Source: Phycisphaerales bacterium (lineage in GTDB: Bacteria; Planctomycetota; Phycisphaerae; UBA1845; UTPLA1). From it: a DNA stretch of 64,000 bases. Both the position numbers and the translations under genes were made by a program. This document shows, piece after piece, positions 17,246-26,777 of this stretch. Positions within the stretch are counted from its first letter, which is position 1; each line of letters begins with the position of its first letter. Location: contig JACKHI010000001.1 in NCBI GenBank assembly GCA_020639075.1, positions 1,364,001-1,428,000 on the forward strand. The letters are read 5' to 3'. The notes beneath the pieces were generated by a model. That model searched no databases. It was not told where the DNA came from and saw only the letters and a list, made by a program, of their open reading frames with translations.

Positions 17246-18160
17246 CTATGGCAGCGCGTTGGGAACGACGACCGGCCCGGTGAATGACGGCGACGTCTCG
17301 TCGGCCGCGTTGTTGCTGAGATTGACGGGATTCGAACCGTCGGCGTTCATGATGAAGATCTCCGCGTCGAAGGAACCGAACACCTCGGAGACGTAGCCGA
17401 TCTTGCCGTCGGATCGGAAGATGGGATCGTGATCGAACGAGTCATTGTTCGTGATCCGCGTCGGATTCGTGCCATCGACGTTCATGACGAAGATCTCGGT
17501 CGTCGTCGGCGTATCGCGGCTGGACGAAAAGGCGATTTGTGAGCCGTCAACGCTGAACGTCGGCGTCATGTCGGAGCCGGCGGAATTCGTCAGGCGCGTC
17601 TGATTCGCCCCGTCGATATCCATGATGTATATCTCGTAGTTGCCGTCGCGAATGCTCGAAAAGACGATCTTCGTGCCGTCGGGGCTGACGCGCGGCTCGA
17701 AATCATATGCCGCGTTGTTCGTGAGATTCGTCTGATTCGATCCGTCGGCGTCCATGATGTAAATCTCGGCGTTCATCAGACCGTCACGATCGCTGGTGAA
17801 AACGATATGCTGCCCGTCGGGCGTGAAGCAGGGCTCGAAATCGGACTCGAAGCCGGCCCTCGTCGTCAACCGCGTCTGATCGCTGCCGTCGATGTTCATG
17901 ACGAAGATCTCGTTATTGCCGTTTCGATTGGAGCCGAACACGACTTTGGTTCCATCCGGGCTCGCGAATGGCCAACCGTCGTCGGCGTCGTTGTTCGACA
18001 GATTGACGGGGTTGCTGCCGTCTGCGGCCATGATGTAGACCTCCGAATTGCCGTCTCGATCCGTGGTAAACACGACGTCAGGATATTGCTCGCATCCGCA
18101 ACCGGTTGCGAACCAAATGCACATCGCGCCCGTCACAAGAGTCAATCGCTGAATCGTCAT
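17246..18160 (-). CDS. TolB-like six-bladed propeller lipoprotein
   Basis: 304 residues from the ATG at 18160, preceded by GAGGGAGA. The lipoprotein signal ends FATGC (Cys21). The rest is six near-identical repeats of about 45 residues, each with a strand such as VVFTTDRDGNSEVYIM, then DGSNPVNLSNN and SPDGTK. This is the PD40/TolB propeller signature. The whole mature protein is one propeller, without the N-terminal domain of classical TolB. It is not next to tolQRA or pal, so a protein-interaction or surface role is more likely than a Tol-Pal role. Repeat identity is high, suggesting recent internal duplication. Confidence 0.87.
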   Translation of the reverse strand: MTIQRLTLVTGAMCIWFATGCGCEQYPDVVFTTDRDGNSEVYIMAADGSNPVNLSNNDADDGWPFASPDGTKVVFGSNRNGNNEIFVMNIDGSDQTRLTTRAGFESDFEPCFTPDGQHIVFTSDRDGLMNAEIYIMDADGSNQTNLTNNAAYDFEPRVSPDGTKIVFSSIRDGNYEIYIMDIDGANQTRLTNSAGSDMTPTFSVDGSQIAFSSSRDTPTTTEIFVMNVDGTNPTRITNNDSFDHDPIFRSDGKIGYVSEVFGSFDAEIFIMNADGSNPVNLSNNAADETSPSFTGPVVVPNALP

Positions 18161-18509
18161 CGCATTCTCCCTCAAAATCGGGACGCCCCCGCCGCACTCC
18201 GCGTCCAGGCCAACGTTTTTCGATGCGGGACTAAGCCCGCAAGCCGCATACCATTTGTTGCGAATCCCTGCTTTCGATGCGTCGCGTGCGACGCGAATTC
18301 GGACGATGGGTAGAACTGCCCGACGTTTCCCAGCCTGCGCTTGTACAGTTGCCGATGCGGACTTCTTTTTCTGCAATCCGAATCCCATAAACTCCACGGG
18401 AACCTTTATACAGATAAGACTATCATTTTATTGGTTTTCTGGATTTCGGTCCGTTTCGTGTTTCCGCGGCTGATGAGGATGCGTCCGCAGCTGGAAGAGA
18501 GGAGTGTGC
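18161..18509. promoter_or_regulatory. divergent upstream region
   Basis: 349 bp between the propeller lipoprotein and the YbaK-like gene. 18402-18440 is clearly richer in A+T than its surroundings and probably holds the promoter of the plus-strand gene. No operator or RNA element recognised. Confidence 0.35.
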
Positions 18510-18986
18510 ATGATGATCCTGGAGAAGGCCCTGAAAGACCAGAATGTCCCGTTTAGAAAGTCCCGGCATCGATCCTGCTATACGTCCCCCGAGCTGGCCG
18601 CCGAGGTCCATACCTCAGGGTACAACGTGGCCAAGCCGGTCATTGTGAAAGCGTCGGCCGGATTCACGATGTGCGTCCTGACGGCGTGCGATCAGCTCGA
18701 TCTGTCAAGAGTCGCTGAGGTGCTCGGGGAGACGACCGTCCGAATGGCGACGGAAAACGAGATGAGGCGTCTGTTTCCGGATTGCGAAATCGGCGCCGAA
18801 CCGCCGGTCGGCAGTCTCTTCGGTATTCGAACGATCGTCGACGAGCGGCTGCATCGCGATGAAGAGATCGTCATGCAGGCGGGGACGCATCGCGACGCGG
18901 TCAAACTGCGCCGCGCCGACTGGGAGCGCGTCTGCAAACCGATCGTCGCGAAAATCGCCCGAGAGCCGGCGGCCTCGATTGACTGA
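18510..18986 (+). CDS. YbaK/EbsC-family aminoacyl-tRNA deacylase
   Basis: 158 residues from the ATG at 18510, six bases after GAGAGGAG. The family pattern is present: an N-terminal helix, HTSGYNVAKPVIVKASAGFTMCVLTA with the conserved Lys in the substrate pocket, and a later DCEIGAEPPVGSLFGIRTIVDERL segment matching the GxxxPxG loop. Members hydrolyse misacylated tRNA such as Cys- or Ala-tRNA(Pro) in the cytoplasm. Which tRNA is edited cannot be told here. It converges on queG with 26 bp between stops. Confidence 0.85.
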   Translation: MMILEKALKDQNVPFRKSRHRSCYTSPELAAEVHTSGYNVAKPVIVKASAGFTMCVLTACDQLDLSRVAEVLGETTVRMATENEMRRLFPDCEIGAEPPVGSLFGIRTIVDERLHRDEEIVMQAGTHRDAVKLRRADWERVCKPIVAKIAREPAASID

Positions 18987-19012
18987 CGAGCCCCGGGCGG
19001 CGAAAGCGCCGG

Positions 19013-19972
19013 CTATGCGCTGTCATCGGCGCGAGCGAGGATTTCGCGCGCATTGCGCCGCCACATTTCGGGCCGCGCACGATTCGTGGCGCGGCGTTTA
19101 TGCGTCTTGCGCAAGGTTGCGTCATCGGCAGCAAGGATCTCCGACAATACGGGAAACGCCGCCTCCGCGGTTGCCGGCGCGAATCGCGGCTCGGCTGTTG
19201 GCGTTTCCCAGTGATTGAAGGGGCAGACGCTCTGACAATCGTCGCAGCCGTAGACCCAGTCATCCAGCTTGTTCGCGAGCAGCGGATCCATCGGCCCGCG
19301 ATGTTCGATCGTCAGGTACGAAATGCATCGGCTCGCGTCCATTTCATAGGGGGCGGGGAATGCACTGGTTGGGCAGGCGTCCAGGCAGCGCGTGCAGGAG
19401 CCGCAATGATCGACCATCGGCGCATCCGGCGTGATGTCCAGGTCCGTCGCCATGACGCCCAGAAAGAAGAACGAGCCGAGGCGCGGGTGGATCGCCAATG
19501 TGTTCTTGCCGATCCAGCCCACACCCGCCGCCATTGCCAACTCGCGTTCGATGATCGCCGCCGTATCGACGCAGATGCGGTATTGAAAGGCCGAGTTGAT
19601 TCGGGATGTCATCCGCGTCGCCACGGCCTCCAGCTTCTCCCGCAAAACGACGTGATAGTCCTCGCCCCAGGCGTAGGTCGCGACTTTTCCGCGGCGCCGA
19701 TCGTCCTTCGGCGGCACCGGCGGTTTCTGCGCATAGTTCAGACCGACAACGACGACGCTACGGGCCCACGGCAACCAGCTGGACAGATCGATCCGAGAGT
19801 CGACGTGGCGTTGCAGGTATTCCATCGTCCCGGCGCGCCCAGTCGCGAGCCAGCGCCGGAAATAGTCGGCTCTCGGTATCGGCCCCGGCCGACAGACGCC
19901 GCACAATTCGAAACCCTCGGCCAGCGCCGCAGTTTGAATTTCGCGTCTTAGTTCTTCGGGCGAAAGGCTCAT
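19013..19972 (-). CDS. queG: epoxyqueuosine reductase QueG
   Basis: 319 residues from the ATG at 19972 (a TTG one codon earlier is possible). QueG uses cobalamin and two [4Fe-4S] clusters to reduce epoxyqueuosine to queuosine in tRNA anticodons. Visible features are the N-terminal cobalamin-binding domain, the proposed proton donor Asp136 in CVDTAAIIERE, GVGWIGKNT, and the ferredoxin motifs Cys190-x2-Cys193-x2-Cys196-x3-Cys200 (CGSCTRCLDACP), Cys216 and Cys243-x2-Cys246-x3-Cys250 (CDDCQSVCP). Length is slightly below that of the E. coli enzyme, lacking its C-terminal HEAT-like part. Confidence 0.93.
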   Translation of the reverse strand: MSLSPEELRREIQTAALAEGFELCGVCRPGPIPRADYFRRWLATGRAGTMEYLQRHVDSRIDLSSWLPWARSVVVVGLNYAQKPPVPPKDDRRRGKVATYAWGEDYHVVLREKLEAVATRMTSRINSAFQYRICVDTAAIIERELAMAAGVGWIGKNTLAIHPRLGSFFFLGVMATDLDITPDAPMVDHCGSCTRCLDACPTSAFPAPYEMDASRCISYLTIEHRGPMDPLLANKLDDWVYGCDDCQSVCPFNHWETPTAEPRFAPATAEAAFPVLSEILAADDATLRKTHKRRATNRARPEMWRRNAREILARADDSA

Positions 19973-20143
19973 CAATCCCGCTTCCGTCTTTCCCGCACTA
20001 ACTCCGCCGCCGGCAAATCCCCTGCCGACCCACAGTCCCGACCTTTCGGAACCTCGATTGACAGCGTTCGGGGCCGTTCGTAGAGTCAGCCGCCATCACT
20101 GTTTAGATTCTGCAACTTGTATCCAGCTTCCGGGACGTTTGCC

Positions 20144-20596
20144 ATGCCCTTCAACTTCGACTGGTGGTTCGATGCACCTTACCGCGAACGCACGGATGAG
20201 GCCCGCCGCCGCTGCGCGATGAACCATTTCTCCGCATTGACGCCGGAAAAAGCGGAAAAAGACAAGAAATTCAAGAAGTTCTTTGAAGAGCTCGAGGTCC
20301 GCACGATCGTCTACCTCCGGGACGGGTTCTCCTACGAAATCAAGGAGATCATCGAGCAACCGACGACGACGACAATGACCTTCGAGTGCATGCCGGCCGA
20401 TGAAGCCTACAAAGTCGGCTGCTTTGTCGTCACGATCCCCTTCGAGGACATCGTCCGCGTTGAGGTTTTCGCGGTCCATCCGGCCGAAAAGCCGGAAGAC
20501 ATGCCCTCGATCAAGGGTTTCGGCAGTGCCCATCTGCAGGCCGCCCCGCCGCAACCGGCCAAGGAGCGGCAATCGCGATCCGAAGGATCCGACTAG
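20144..20596 (+). CDS. conserved-looking hypothetical protein
   Basis: 150 residues from the ATG at 20144, which starts MPFNFDWWFDAPY. No signal peptide or membrane segment. Charged helix EKAEKDKKFKKFFEELE, then strands VRTIVYLRDGFSYEIKEIIEQ and VGCFVVTIPFEDIVRVEVFAV that look like a small beta-barrel or PilZ-like fold, but I do not recognise a family. The tail is Pro/Gln/Ser rich. It starts 171 bp from queG on the opposite strand. Confidence 0.7.
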   Translation: MPFNFDWWFDAPYRERTDEARRRCAMNHFSALTPEKAEKDKKFKKFFEELEVRTIVYLRDGFSYEIKEIIEQPTTTTMTFECMPADEAYKVGCFVVTIPFEDIVRVEVFAVHPAEKPEDMPSIKGFGSAHLQAAPPQPAKERQSRSEGSD

Positions 20597-20934
20597 CAGG
20601 CGGATCCTCGATCCCCGGCGTCGTCGCCGATGCGCAGGAACCGGCATTGGGCGGTCCGTGAGGCGGAACGACCGTCGAGTGTTCGGGGGGTTCGCCGAAG
20701 ATCGCGGTTAGAAAATCGGCGTGACTTTCTCACGGCGGCCGGTCGCCAATCTGCGTGAATTTAGGCCCGGGTGCACGTTTCTCCCCTTGGGAATGCGGGG
20801 CATGACGCATCTGGCCTCCATTTCTTTTGTCCGTCGGAATATTAACAACCGGCATCGCAATCCGTTTTTGTTGGCAGTTGCGATGCTGAAGGGAAGATGG
20901 GGTCCTTCACCCACAAGAACAAGGAGTGTCCGCC
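20597..20934. other. intergenic region before sppA
   Basis: 338 bp without a supportable gene. A short A+T-richer patch near 20818-20850 may hold the sppA promoter. The ribosome site AAGGAG is at 20921-20926. Confidence 0.35.
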
Positions 20935-22791
20935 GTGTACCAGTCCACCCAAATCCGCGTATCGCAACGCAAACAACCGCTCGCGAGAATGATCGTGGCG
21001 GCCGTCGTTCTTTTTGCCGGCGCCGCAGCGACTCGCGCCGCCGACGTCGTCGCCGTATTCAAGCTCAATGGCCCGCTGACGGAACAGCCGTCAGAGAATC
21101 CGCTGGCCGTGCTCATGGGCGAAGAAGCCCCGATGAACATGTTCGCACTCCTCGAGCGACTCAAGGAGGCCCGACAGGATCCGACGCTCAAGGCCGTGGT
21201 CTTCGATATCGACAACGCCGCGCTCGGTCTGGCTCAGATCGAGGAGCTGCGAGCTCAGATCCAGTCGCTCAAGGCAGCGGACAAGGACGTCTGGGTCCTT
21301 GCCGAGGGCCTGAACAACGGCACGATGATGCTCGGCTCGGAAGCGTCGCGACTGATGCTCGTCCCATCCGGCGAAGTCATGATTCACGGTCTCTATGCCC
21401 AAGGCATGTACTTCAAAGGCCTGCTCGACAAGATCGGTATCGAGGCCGACATCCTGCACTGCGGCGACTTCAAGTCCGCCGGCGAGCCTTTCTATCGAAC
21501 CGGCCCCAGCCCCGAAGCGGAAGCACAGACGAATCGACTTTACGACTCGATCTTCGGTCAGATGATCGAGCGCATCGCCGACAGTCGCGGCCTGACGGAC
21601 GATCAGGTCCACGGGCTGATCGACCGGGCGGTATTCAGCGCCAAGCAGGCCGTCGAGGAGAAGCTGGTCGACAAATTGATGTATCGCGAGGACTTCGTCG
21701 ATGCGATCAAGGCACGCTATGGCGATGACGTGAAAGTCACGTCGAAGTACGCCGGCAAGAAGGACGAACTCGACATCGACTTCAACAACCCGTTCGCCAT
21801 TTTCAAGATGTTCGGCGAAATGATGAAGCTGCCGGCCGAATCGACGAACCCGGCAATCGCCATCGTCTACGTTGAGGGCCCGATCACGACAGGGCCGACA
21901 AAACAAGGAATGTTCGGCGGCGGTAACGAGAACGCCGGGTCGGACACGATCCGCCGCGCCATCGCTGAAGCGGCCGCGGACTCATCCGTCAAAGCGCTGG
22001 TGCTTCGTGTTGATTCGCCGGGCGGCTCCGCCCTCGCCAGTGACATCATCGCCGAGGCGACGAACCGCTTTAAGGCAAGCGGACGACCTTTCATCGTGTC
22101 TATGGGCAACGTCGCGGCCAGCGGCGGCTATTACGTCTCGACGGGCGCCGACGCAATTTATGCCGAGCCGATGACGATCACCGGCTCGATCGGCGTCGTC
22201 GGCGGCAAGTTCATCACCAAGGGCTTCTGGGACTGGGTCGGCATCTCTACGCACGAGTACCAGCGCGGCAAGCTGGCCGACATTATGAGCACCAATCACA
22301 AGTGGGAAGGTGACGAGCGGCAGGTCATCGTCGACCTGATGAATCGCGTCTATGGCGAATTCAAGGACCGTGTTGTTGAGGGCCGCAAGGGCAAGCTGAC
22401 GGACGACATCGAGAAGCTCGCGGGCGGCCGCGTGTACACGGGCGCCGAAGCGATCAAGATCGGTCTCGTCGACCGGCTCGGCGGCTTCACGGATGCCATC
22501 AAGCGAGCCGCGGACGACGCGGAAATCAGCGACTACGAACTTCGCGTATTCCCGCGGCCCAAGTCGCCGTTTGACCTGCTGGCTGAAATTCTCGGCGGTC
22601 AGGACAAGCCTGAGAAGTTCGTCGCGGCGAATCTGACGTCGTTGCCGACTGTCGCGGGCGCCGTGGAGGCGATCCGGGCGGTCGATCCGCAGAAGGCCGC
22701 GATCACGGTCGATTTCCTGCGTCATGTGGAGATGCTGCAGCGCGACGGCGTACTGCTCGTCAGCCCGACGGCGACGATTGTGATGGAATAG
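20935..22791 (+). CDS. sppA: signal peptide peptidase SppA (long, two-domain type)
   Basis: 618 residues from the GTG at 20935, chosen because AAGGAG ends eight bases before it; an earlier GTG overlaps that site. SppA is a membrane-anchored S49 serine protease that cleaves leftover signal peptides on the periplasmic side. An N-terminal hydrophobic segment spans about 19-36. Two S49 domains follow: the first carries the general base Lys180 in CGDFKSAGEPF, the second the nucleophile Ser396 in GNVAASGGYY, matching the Lys/Ser dyad split across domains in the E. coli 67-kDa type. The length also fits that type. A strong terminator follows. Confidence 0.93.
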   Translation: MYQSTQIRVSQRKQPLARMIVAAVVLFAGAAATRAADVVAVFKLNGPLTEQPSENPLAVLMGEEAPMNMFALLERLKEARQDPTLKAVVFDIDNAALGLAQIEELRAQIQSLKAADKDVWVLAEGLNNGTMMLGSEASRLMLVPSGEVMIHGLYAQGMYFKGLLDKIGIEADILHCGDFKSAGEPFYRTGPSPEAEAQTNRLYDSIFGQMIERIADSRGLTDDQVHGLIDRAVFSAKQAVEEKLVDKLMYREDFVDAIKARYGDDVKVTSKYAGKKDELDIDFNNPFAIFKMFGEMMKLPAESTNPAIAIVYVEGPITTGPTKQGMFGGGNENAGSDTIRRAIAEAAADSSVKALVLRVDSPGGSALASDIIAEATNRFKASGRPFIVSMGNVAASGGYYVSTGADAIYAEPMTITGSIGVVGGKFITKGFWDWVGISTHEYQRGKLADIMSTNHKWEGDERQVIVDLMNRVYGEFKDRVVEGRKGKLTDDIEKLAGGRVYTGAEAIKIGLVDRLGGFTDAIKRAADDAEISDYELRVFPRPKSPFDLLAEILGGQDKPEKFVAANLTSLPTVAGAVEAIRAVDPQKAAITVDFLRHVEMLQRDGVLLVSPTATIVME

Positions 22792-22948
22792 TGTCGCCTT
22801 GCGACAGACGCGTAACGAGAAAAATGACGCGAGATTCTCGATGCGAAACGGCGGATCACTGAGAACCCGCCATTGAGGCACACTGAATGAAAGCAATCGG
22901 GACGGCCAAACGAGGCCGACCGATGAACAATACCCCACTCCACCCTCT

Positions 22949-23003
22949 GGCCCGGTCGCCTGGTCACATCACACAAACCAGGCGGCCGGGCCAACCTTTT
23001 TTT
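22949..23003 (+). terminator. rho-independent terminator of sppA
   Basis: Sixteen-base arms, 22949-22964 and 22977-22992, with one wobble pair and a 12-base loop, followed by seven Ts at 22997-23003. It is about 160 bp past the sppA stop. Confidence 0.88.
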
Positions 23004-23071
23004 CAGCCAAGCAATCACGATCGAGGGTAACGGTCTCGGATCGGATCCGATTTCGTGGTACAATCCCAACC

Positions 23072-23566
23072 ATGGTTTTCGACCCTGAAGCCCTGCCGAC
23101 GCCGGATCTCGGGTTGCGGTGCATGAAGTGCGGTTACCCGCTGGCGGGACTCTCCGAAAGGCGCTGCCCGACGTGCGGATCGCCGTTCGAGTACGAGTCC
23201 TTTGTGCCGAAGGGCGACTATCCCGCCGTCATTGTCGATGGCAAGGAAGCATTGCTGACGCCTGATGTACAGGATGCGCTGCGTCGCGCAAAGATCCCGT
23301 ACATGGAAATTGCAGAGGAAACCGCCGGCCTGTACGGCATGCATTCAGTCACACAGAGCAAATCCCGCGTCGGCGTACCGCGCAGCCTGTATTTCGACGC
23401 CGTCCTCATCTTGCGCCAACTTCATGTCGGCGAGCTGGAATTCCCGCCGGAAGCGGTCGCCGCTGATTGGACGTGTCCGTCATGCGATGAGGAGAACCCC
23501 GGCACGTTCGAAATCTGCTGGCAATGCGGGGCGCAGCGCCAGGACGATGCACCGAATGCCGATTGA
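23072..23566 (+). CDS. double zinc-ribbon protein with a DUF2007-like core
   Basis: 164 residues. The N-terminal zinc ribbon is CMKCGYPLAGL...CPTCG (residues about 17-37), the planctomycete-style CGYPLxGL version. A middle alpha/beta domain (AVIVDGKEALLTPDVQDALRRAKIPYMEI) resembles DUF2007 signal-transducing-like proteins. A second ribbon, CPSCDEENPG...CWQCG, lies at about 133-155. It is probably soluble and binds two Zn2+ ions. Function unknown. The similarly opening gene split by the IS element at 41.7 kb shares only the first ribbon. Confidence 0.75.
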   Translation: MVFDPEALPTPDLGLRCMKCGYPLAGLSERRCPTCGSPFEYESFVPKGDYPAVIVDGKEALLTPDVQDALRRAKIPYMEIAEETAGLYGMHSVTQSKSRVGVPRSLYFDAVLILRQLHVGELEFPPEAVAADWTCPSCDEENPGTFEICWQCGAQRQDDAPNAD

Positions 23567-23621
23567 CGCGTCGTGTTGCGGCCAAATGGCCCGGACTGCA
23601 TCTCACCCCTATACTGCCACA

Positions 23622-25922
23622 ATGTTGATTCCGGAGTCTCTCGGCGATTCCGATACGAGTTGCCTACGTCAGTCGCCGCGATCATTCATCCACCGCATCG
23701 TCGTATGCACCGTCTCCGCGGCGACGATCGCATGTAATCCGGATAACCCAAACGCCAATACATCGCCGCACGAGAAGAAAACGCCGATGACCTCCACGCA
23801 TACGCCGACAACGCAGAGCGCCCATACGAATCGACTGATCAGGGCGACGAGCCCCTACCTGCTCCAGCATGCCCACAACCCCGTTGACTGGTATGAATGG
23901 GGGCCCGAGGCGCTGAAGCGCGCGAAGGATGAAAACAAGCCGATTTTCCTGTCGATCGGCTATTCCGCCTGTCACTGGTGTCACGTGATGGAACGCGAGT
24001 GCTTCGAAAACGAGGCGATCGCCGCCGTCATGAACGAGCACTTCGTCTGTATCAAAGTCGATCGCGAAGAGCGCCCGGATCTCGACGACATTTACATGAG
24101 CGCGACGCAGGCACTGACGCGCAGCGGCGGCTGGCCGATGAGCGTGTGGCTTACGCCTGATCTGCGACCATTCTATGCCGGCACCTACTTCCCGCCGGAA
24201 TCGAGTCACGGTCGCCCCGGCTTCAAGGATGTCCTGCTGTTCCTGCACGAAGCGTGGAAAGACAAGCACGATCAGGTCATTGAGCAGGCGAACGCTTTGA
24301 CGGACGCCGTCCGTCAGATCACGAGCACGCAGGCGGGTGGCTCCGCGATCAGCGTCGAAGTGATCACACAGGCAGCGGAACTCATTGCCAGGCAGTTCGA
24401 CGCATCACGCGGCGGCGTCAGCAGCGGAGGCACGAACAAATTCCCGCCGTCGATGGCCATGGACCTGATGTTGCGGGCGTACGATCGATCGTTGCTCAAG
24501 GGCAAGCCGAATCAGATGCTTCTCGATCGCGTTGAAACCACGCTGGAGAACATGGCGTACGGCGGCATCTACGATCAACTCGGCGGCGGCATTTCGCGGT
24601 ACTCGACGGACCCGGACTGGCTCGTACCGCACTTCGAAAAGATGCTCTACGATCAGGCGCTCGTATCGGATATTTACCTGGACGCGTATCGCCTGACAAA
24701 AAAACCGCTTTACGCCGAAACCGCCCGGAGCATTCTGGACTACGTCATCGCCGATCTGCAGAGCCCCGAAGGCGGATTCTACTCCGCCCGCGATGCCGAC
24801 AGCGAAGGCGTGGAAGGCAAGTTCTACGTCTGGAGCAAAACTGAAGTCGAAGGCGCTCTCGGCGATGACGCCACAATCTTCTGCGACTACTACGACATCA
24901 CGGACGGCGGCAACTGGGAAGGCCACAACATCCTCAACGTGCCGAACGAGCCGGCTGTCGTCGCCGCGAAGCACGGGATTTCGCAGGAAGTGTTCGATCG
25001 GCGCATCGCCGCCGCGCGGGAGAAGCTTCTTGCAATAAGAGCCAAGCGCGTCCCGCCCTTCCGAGACGACAAGGTCCTCGCAGCCTGGAACGGTCTCATG
25101 ATCGCCAGCATGGCGAAAGCGGGCCGCGTGCTGAACGAACCGCGATATATCCAATCCGCAATTCGCGCTGCCGATTTCGTGCTGCTGAAGATGACCGACG
25201 AAACCGGCCGGCTGCTGCGCACCTATCGCAATCAGCACGCACACACGCCGGGTTATCTCGATGATTACGCCATGATGATCGACGCGTCGCTGAATCTCTT
25301 CGAGACGACATTCGATCGGAAGTGGCTCGATGCCGCCGAGCGACTGAACGCCATCGTGATCAAGCACTACCGAGACGAATCCGGCGGTTTCTTCTTCACG
25401 GCGGACGATGCCGAGACAGTGCTTGTGCGGATGAAGAGCGCGAGCGACAACGCCGTGCCCAGCGGCAACGCCGTCCAGGCAATGAACCTTCTGCGACTCG
25501 GCGTGCTGCTGGATCGCGACGAGTTCCGATCGGAGGCCGAGAAGTTGCTCATGTATTTCGGGGACAAGGCGCAATCGATGCCGTTCAGCTCGGAACGACT
25601 GCTTGCGGCCGCCGACTTCCTGAATGGACGACCGAAGGAAATCGCAATCGTCTGTAGGAGGTCGGGCAGATCTGACGCCGACGCGATGATCGACGCCATA
25701 TGGCGGAATTACGTCCCCAATTTCACCATGGCGCTACTCGTCGAGGACGATGTGGGTGCGGATGCACTGCGTCGTGAAATCCCCCTGCTCAAAGATAAGA
25801 AGTCCGTCGATGAAAAGGCGACGGCCTATGTCTGCGAGAACTACGCCTGCCGGGCCCCGACGTCGGATATTCAGACGTTGATGGATCAGGTCATTTCCGC
25901 GAAAATCAAGTCGGCGCCTTGA
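23622..25922 (+). CDS. thioredoxin-fold DUF255 protein (YyaL/SSP411-like), possible lipoprotein
   Basis: 766 residues from the ATG at 23622. The DUF255 domain starts at NRLIRATSPYLLQHAHNPVDW and contains a thioredoxin-like CHWC (Cys117, Cys120) in SIGYSACHWCHVMERE. The C-terminal half is an (alpha/alpha)6 sugar-epimerase-like fold (YGGIYDQLGGGISRY, VPHFEKMLYDQA, GYLDDYAMMIDA), the usual architecture of this family. With this start, residues 20-38 look like a lipoprotein signal ending ATIAC, which is unusual because homologues are normally cytosolic. A second ATG at 23787 would give a 711-residue form without it. The biochemical role of the family is not settled. Confidence 0.85.
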   Translation: MLIPESLGDSDTSCLRQSPRSFIHRIVVCTVSAATIACNPDNPNANTSPHEKKTPMTSTHTPTTQSAHTNRLIRATSPYLLQHAHNPVDWYEWGPEALKRAKDENKPIFLSIGYSACHWCHVMERECFENEAIAAVMNEHFVCIKVDREERPDLDDIYMSATQALTRSGGWPMSVWLTPDLRPFYAGTYFPPESSHGRPGFKDVLLFLHEAWKDKHDQVIEQANALTDAVRQITSTQAGGSAISVEVITQAAELIARQFDASRGGVSSGGTNKFPPSMAMDLMLRAYDRSLLKGKPNQMLLDRVETTLENMAYGGIYDQLGGGISRYSTDPDWLVPHFEKMLYDQALVSDIYLDAYRLTKKPLYAETARSILDYVIADLQSPEGGFYSARDADSEGVEGKFYVWSKTEVEGALGDDATIFCDYYDITDGGNWEGHNILNVPNEPAVVAAKHGISQEVFDRRIAAAREKLLAIRAKRVPPFRDDKVLAAWNGLMIASMAKAGRVLNEPRYIQSAIRAADFVLLKMTDETGRLLRTYRNQHAHTPGYLDDYAMMIDASLNLFETTFDRKWLDAAERLNAIVIKHYRDESGGFFFTADDAETVLVRMKSASDNAVPSGNAVQAMNLLRLGVLLDRDEFRSEAEKLLMYFGDKAQSMPFSSERLLAAADFLNGRPKEIAIVCRRSGRSDADAMIDAIWRNYVPNFTMALLVEDDVGADALRREIPLLKDKKSVDEKATAYVCENYACRAPTSDIQTLMDQVISAKIKSAP

Positions 25923-26019
25923 TCGATCTCGATCAGCGTCAAGTCATTGATGAACCGACTCGCCAGGGATGGCGATCACGCCGTTGGAATCGGCGATCTT
26001 GACGAATGGGAGTATCACG

Positions 26020-26757
26020 ATGCATTCACTTTCGATATTTGCCGCCATGCTTCTAATCGCGTCGGGCGCCCCGGGACAGGACGCTCCGAAACAGGACGCC
26101 GGCCAGATGCGCGAGGTTCGCAATGCGCCAAGCCAGAATACTGAGACCCCTGCCGCGAAGCCGGCCGACACGACCGGGGCGTCCCAGCCCGGTCAACCAC
26201 CGATTTCGGCGAACCAATCGGCGAAGGGTGACGGCGATGCGACGACAAACGCCTCGAACGATCAGACGATGCCGCAGCGAACAATCCGTCCGTCGTCGGA
26301 GGAAGGTCCGGGCCCGCGCCGGCTGAAGTCCGGCGCCGACGTGCTTGAACGCCTGAAGGACCGCCAGCGCCAGACTCCCGTCATCCCTCCCGTCCGTCAG
26401 GGCGTCAAGCGAGTTGAACGCACGACGATTGCTGAGGGTGCGATCCCCGACAATGCGCTGCGCCCCGTGGATCGCAAGCTGCTGCCCGACGGTTCGCGCA
26501 TCGTCGACCGTGCCGGTCGCCTCACGCGTGACGGCGACTACCTGACGTTCACGTTCGAGAGCCGCGGCGAAGGCCCGGTCGAGATTCCGCTTCGCCTGTT
26601 GCCGAACCGGCTGCTGGAAGACATGGAGCTCATCGCCGAAGGCGGCAGGAAGTCAGTCGTGTTCGTCGTCAGCGGCGAAGTGACGGAGTATCGCGGCGTG
26701 AATTACCTGATGCTTCAAAAGCTGCTGATTCGCCCCGATCTGGGCAACTTCCGCTGA
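26020..26757 (+). CDS. secreted protein of unknown function
   Basis: 245 residues from the ATG at 26020, nine bases after GGGAG. Signal peptide MHSLSIFAAM... to APGQ. Residues 20-110 are Pro/Ala/Gln/Thr-rich and probably disordered. The C-terminal 110 residues form a beta-rich domain (RIVDRAGRLTRDGDYLTFTFES, EIPLRLLPNRLLEDMELIAEGG, VFVVSGEVTEYRGVNYLMLQKL) reminiscent of a small OB-like fold. The next gene begins 20 bp after the stop, so the two are likely one transcript. Confidence 0.72.
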   Translation: MHSLSIFAAMLLIASGAPGQDAPKQDAGQMREVRNAPSQNTETPAAKPADTTGASQPGQPPISANQSAKGDGDATTNASNDQTMPQRTIRPSSEEGPGPRRLKSGADVLERLKDRQRQTPVIPPVRQGVKRVERTTIAEGAIPDNALRPVDRKLLPDGSRIVDRAGRLTRDGDYLTFTFESRGEGPVEIPLRLLPNRLLEDMELIAEGGRKSVVFVVSGEVTEYRGVNYLMLQKLLIRPDLGNFR

Positions 26758-26777
26758 TTACCACGCGATCATCCAAG

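Noticed and set aside
17325..17345. GATTCGAACCGTCGG, tRNA T-arm-like on the plus strand
   Set aside because: Lies inside a conserved propeller repeat and no cloverleaf can be formed around it.
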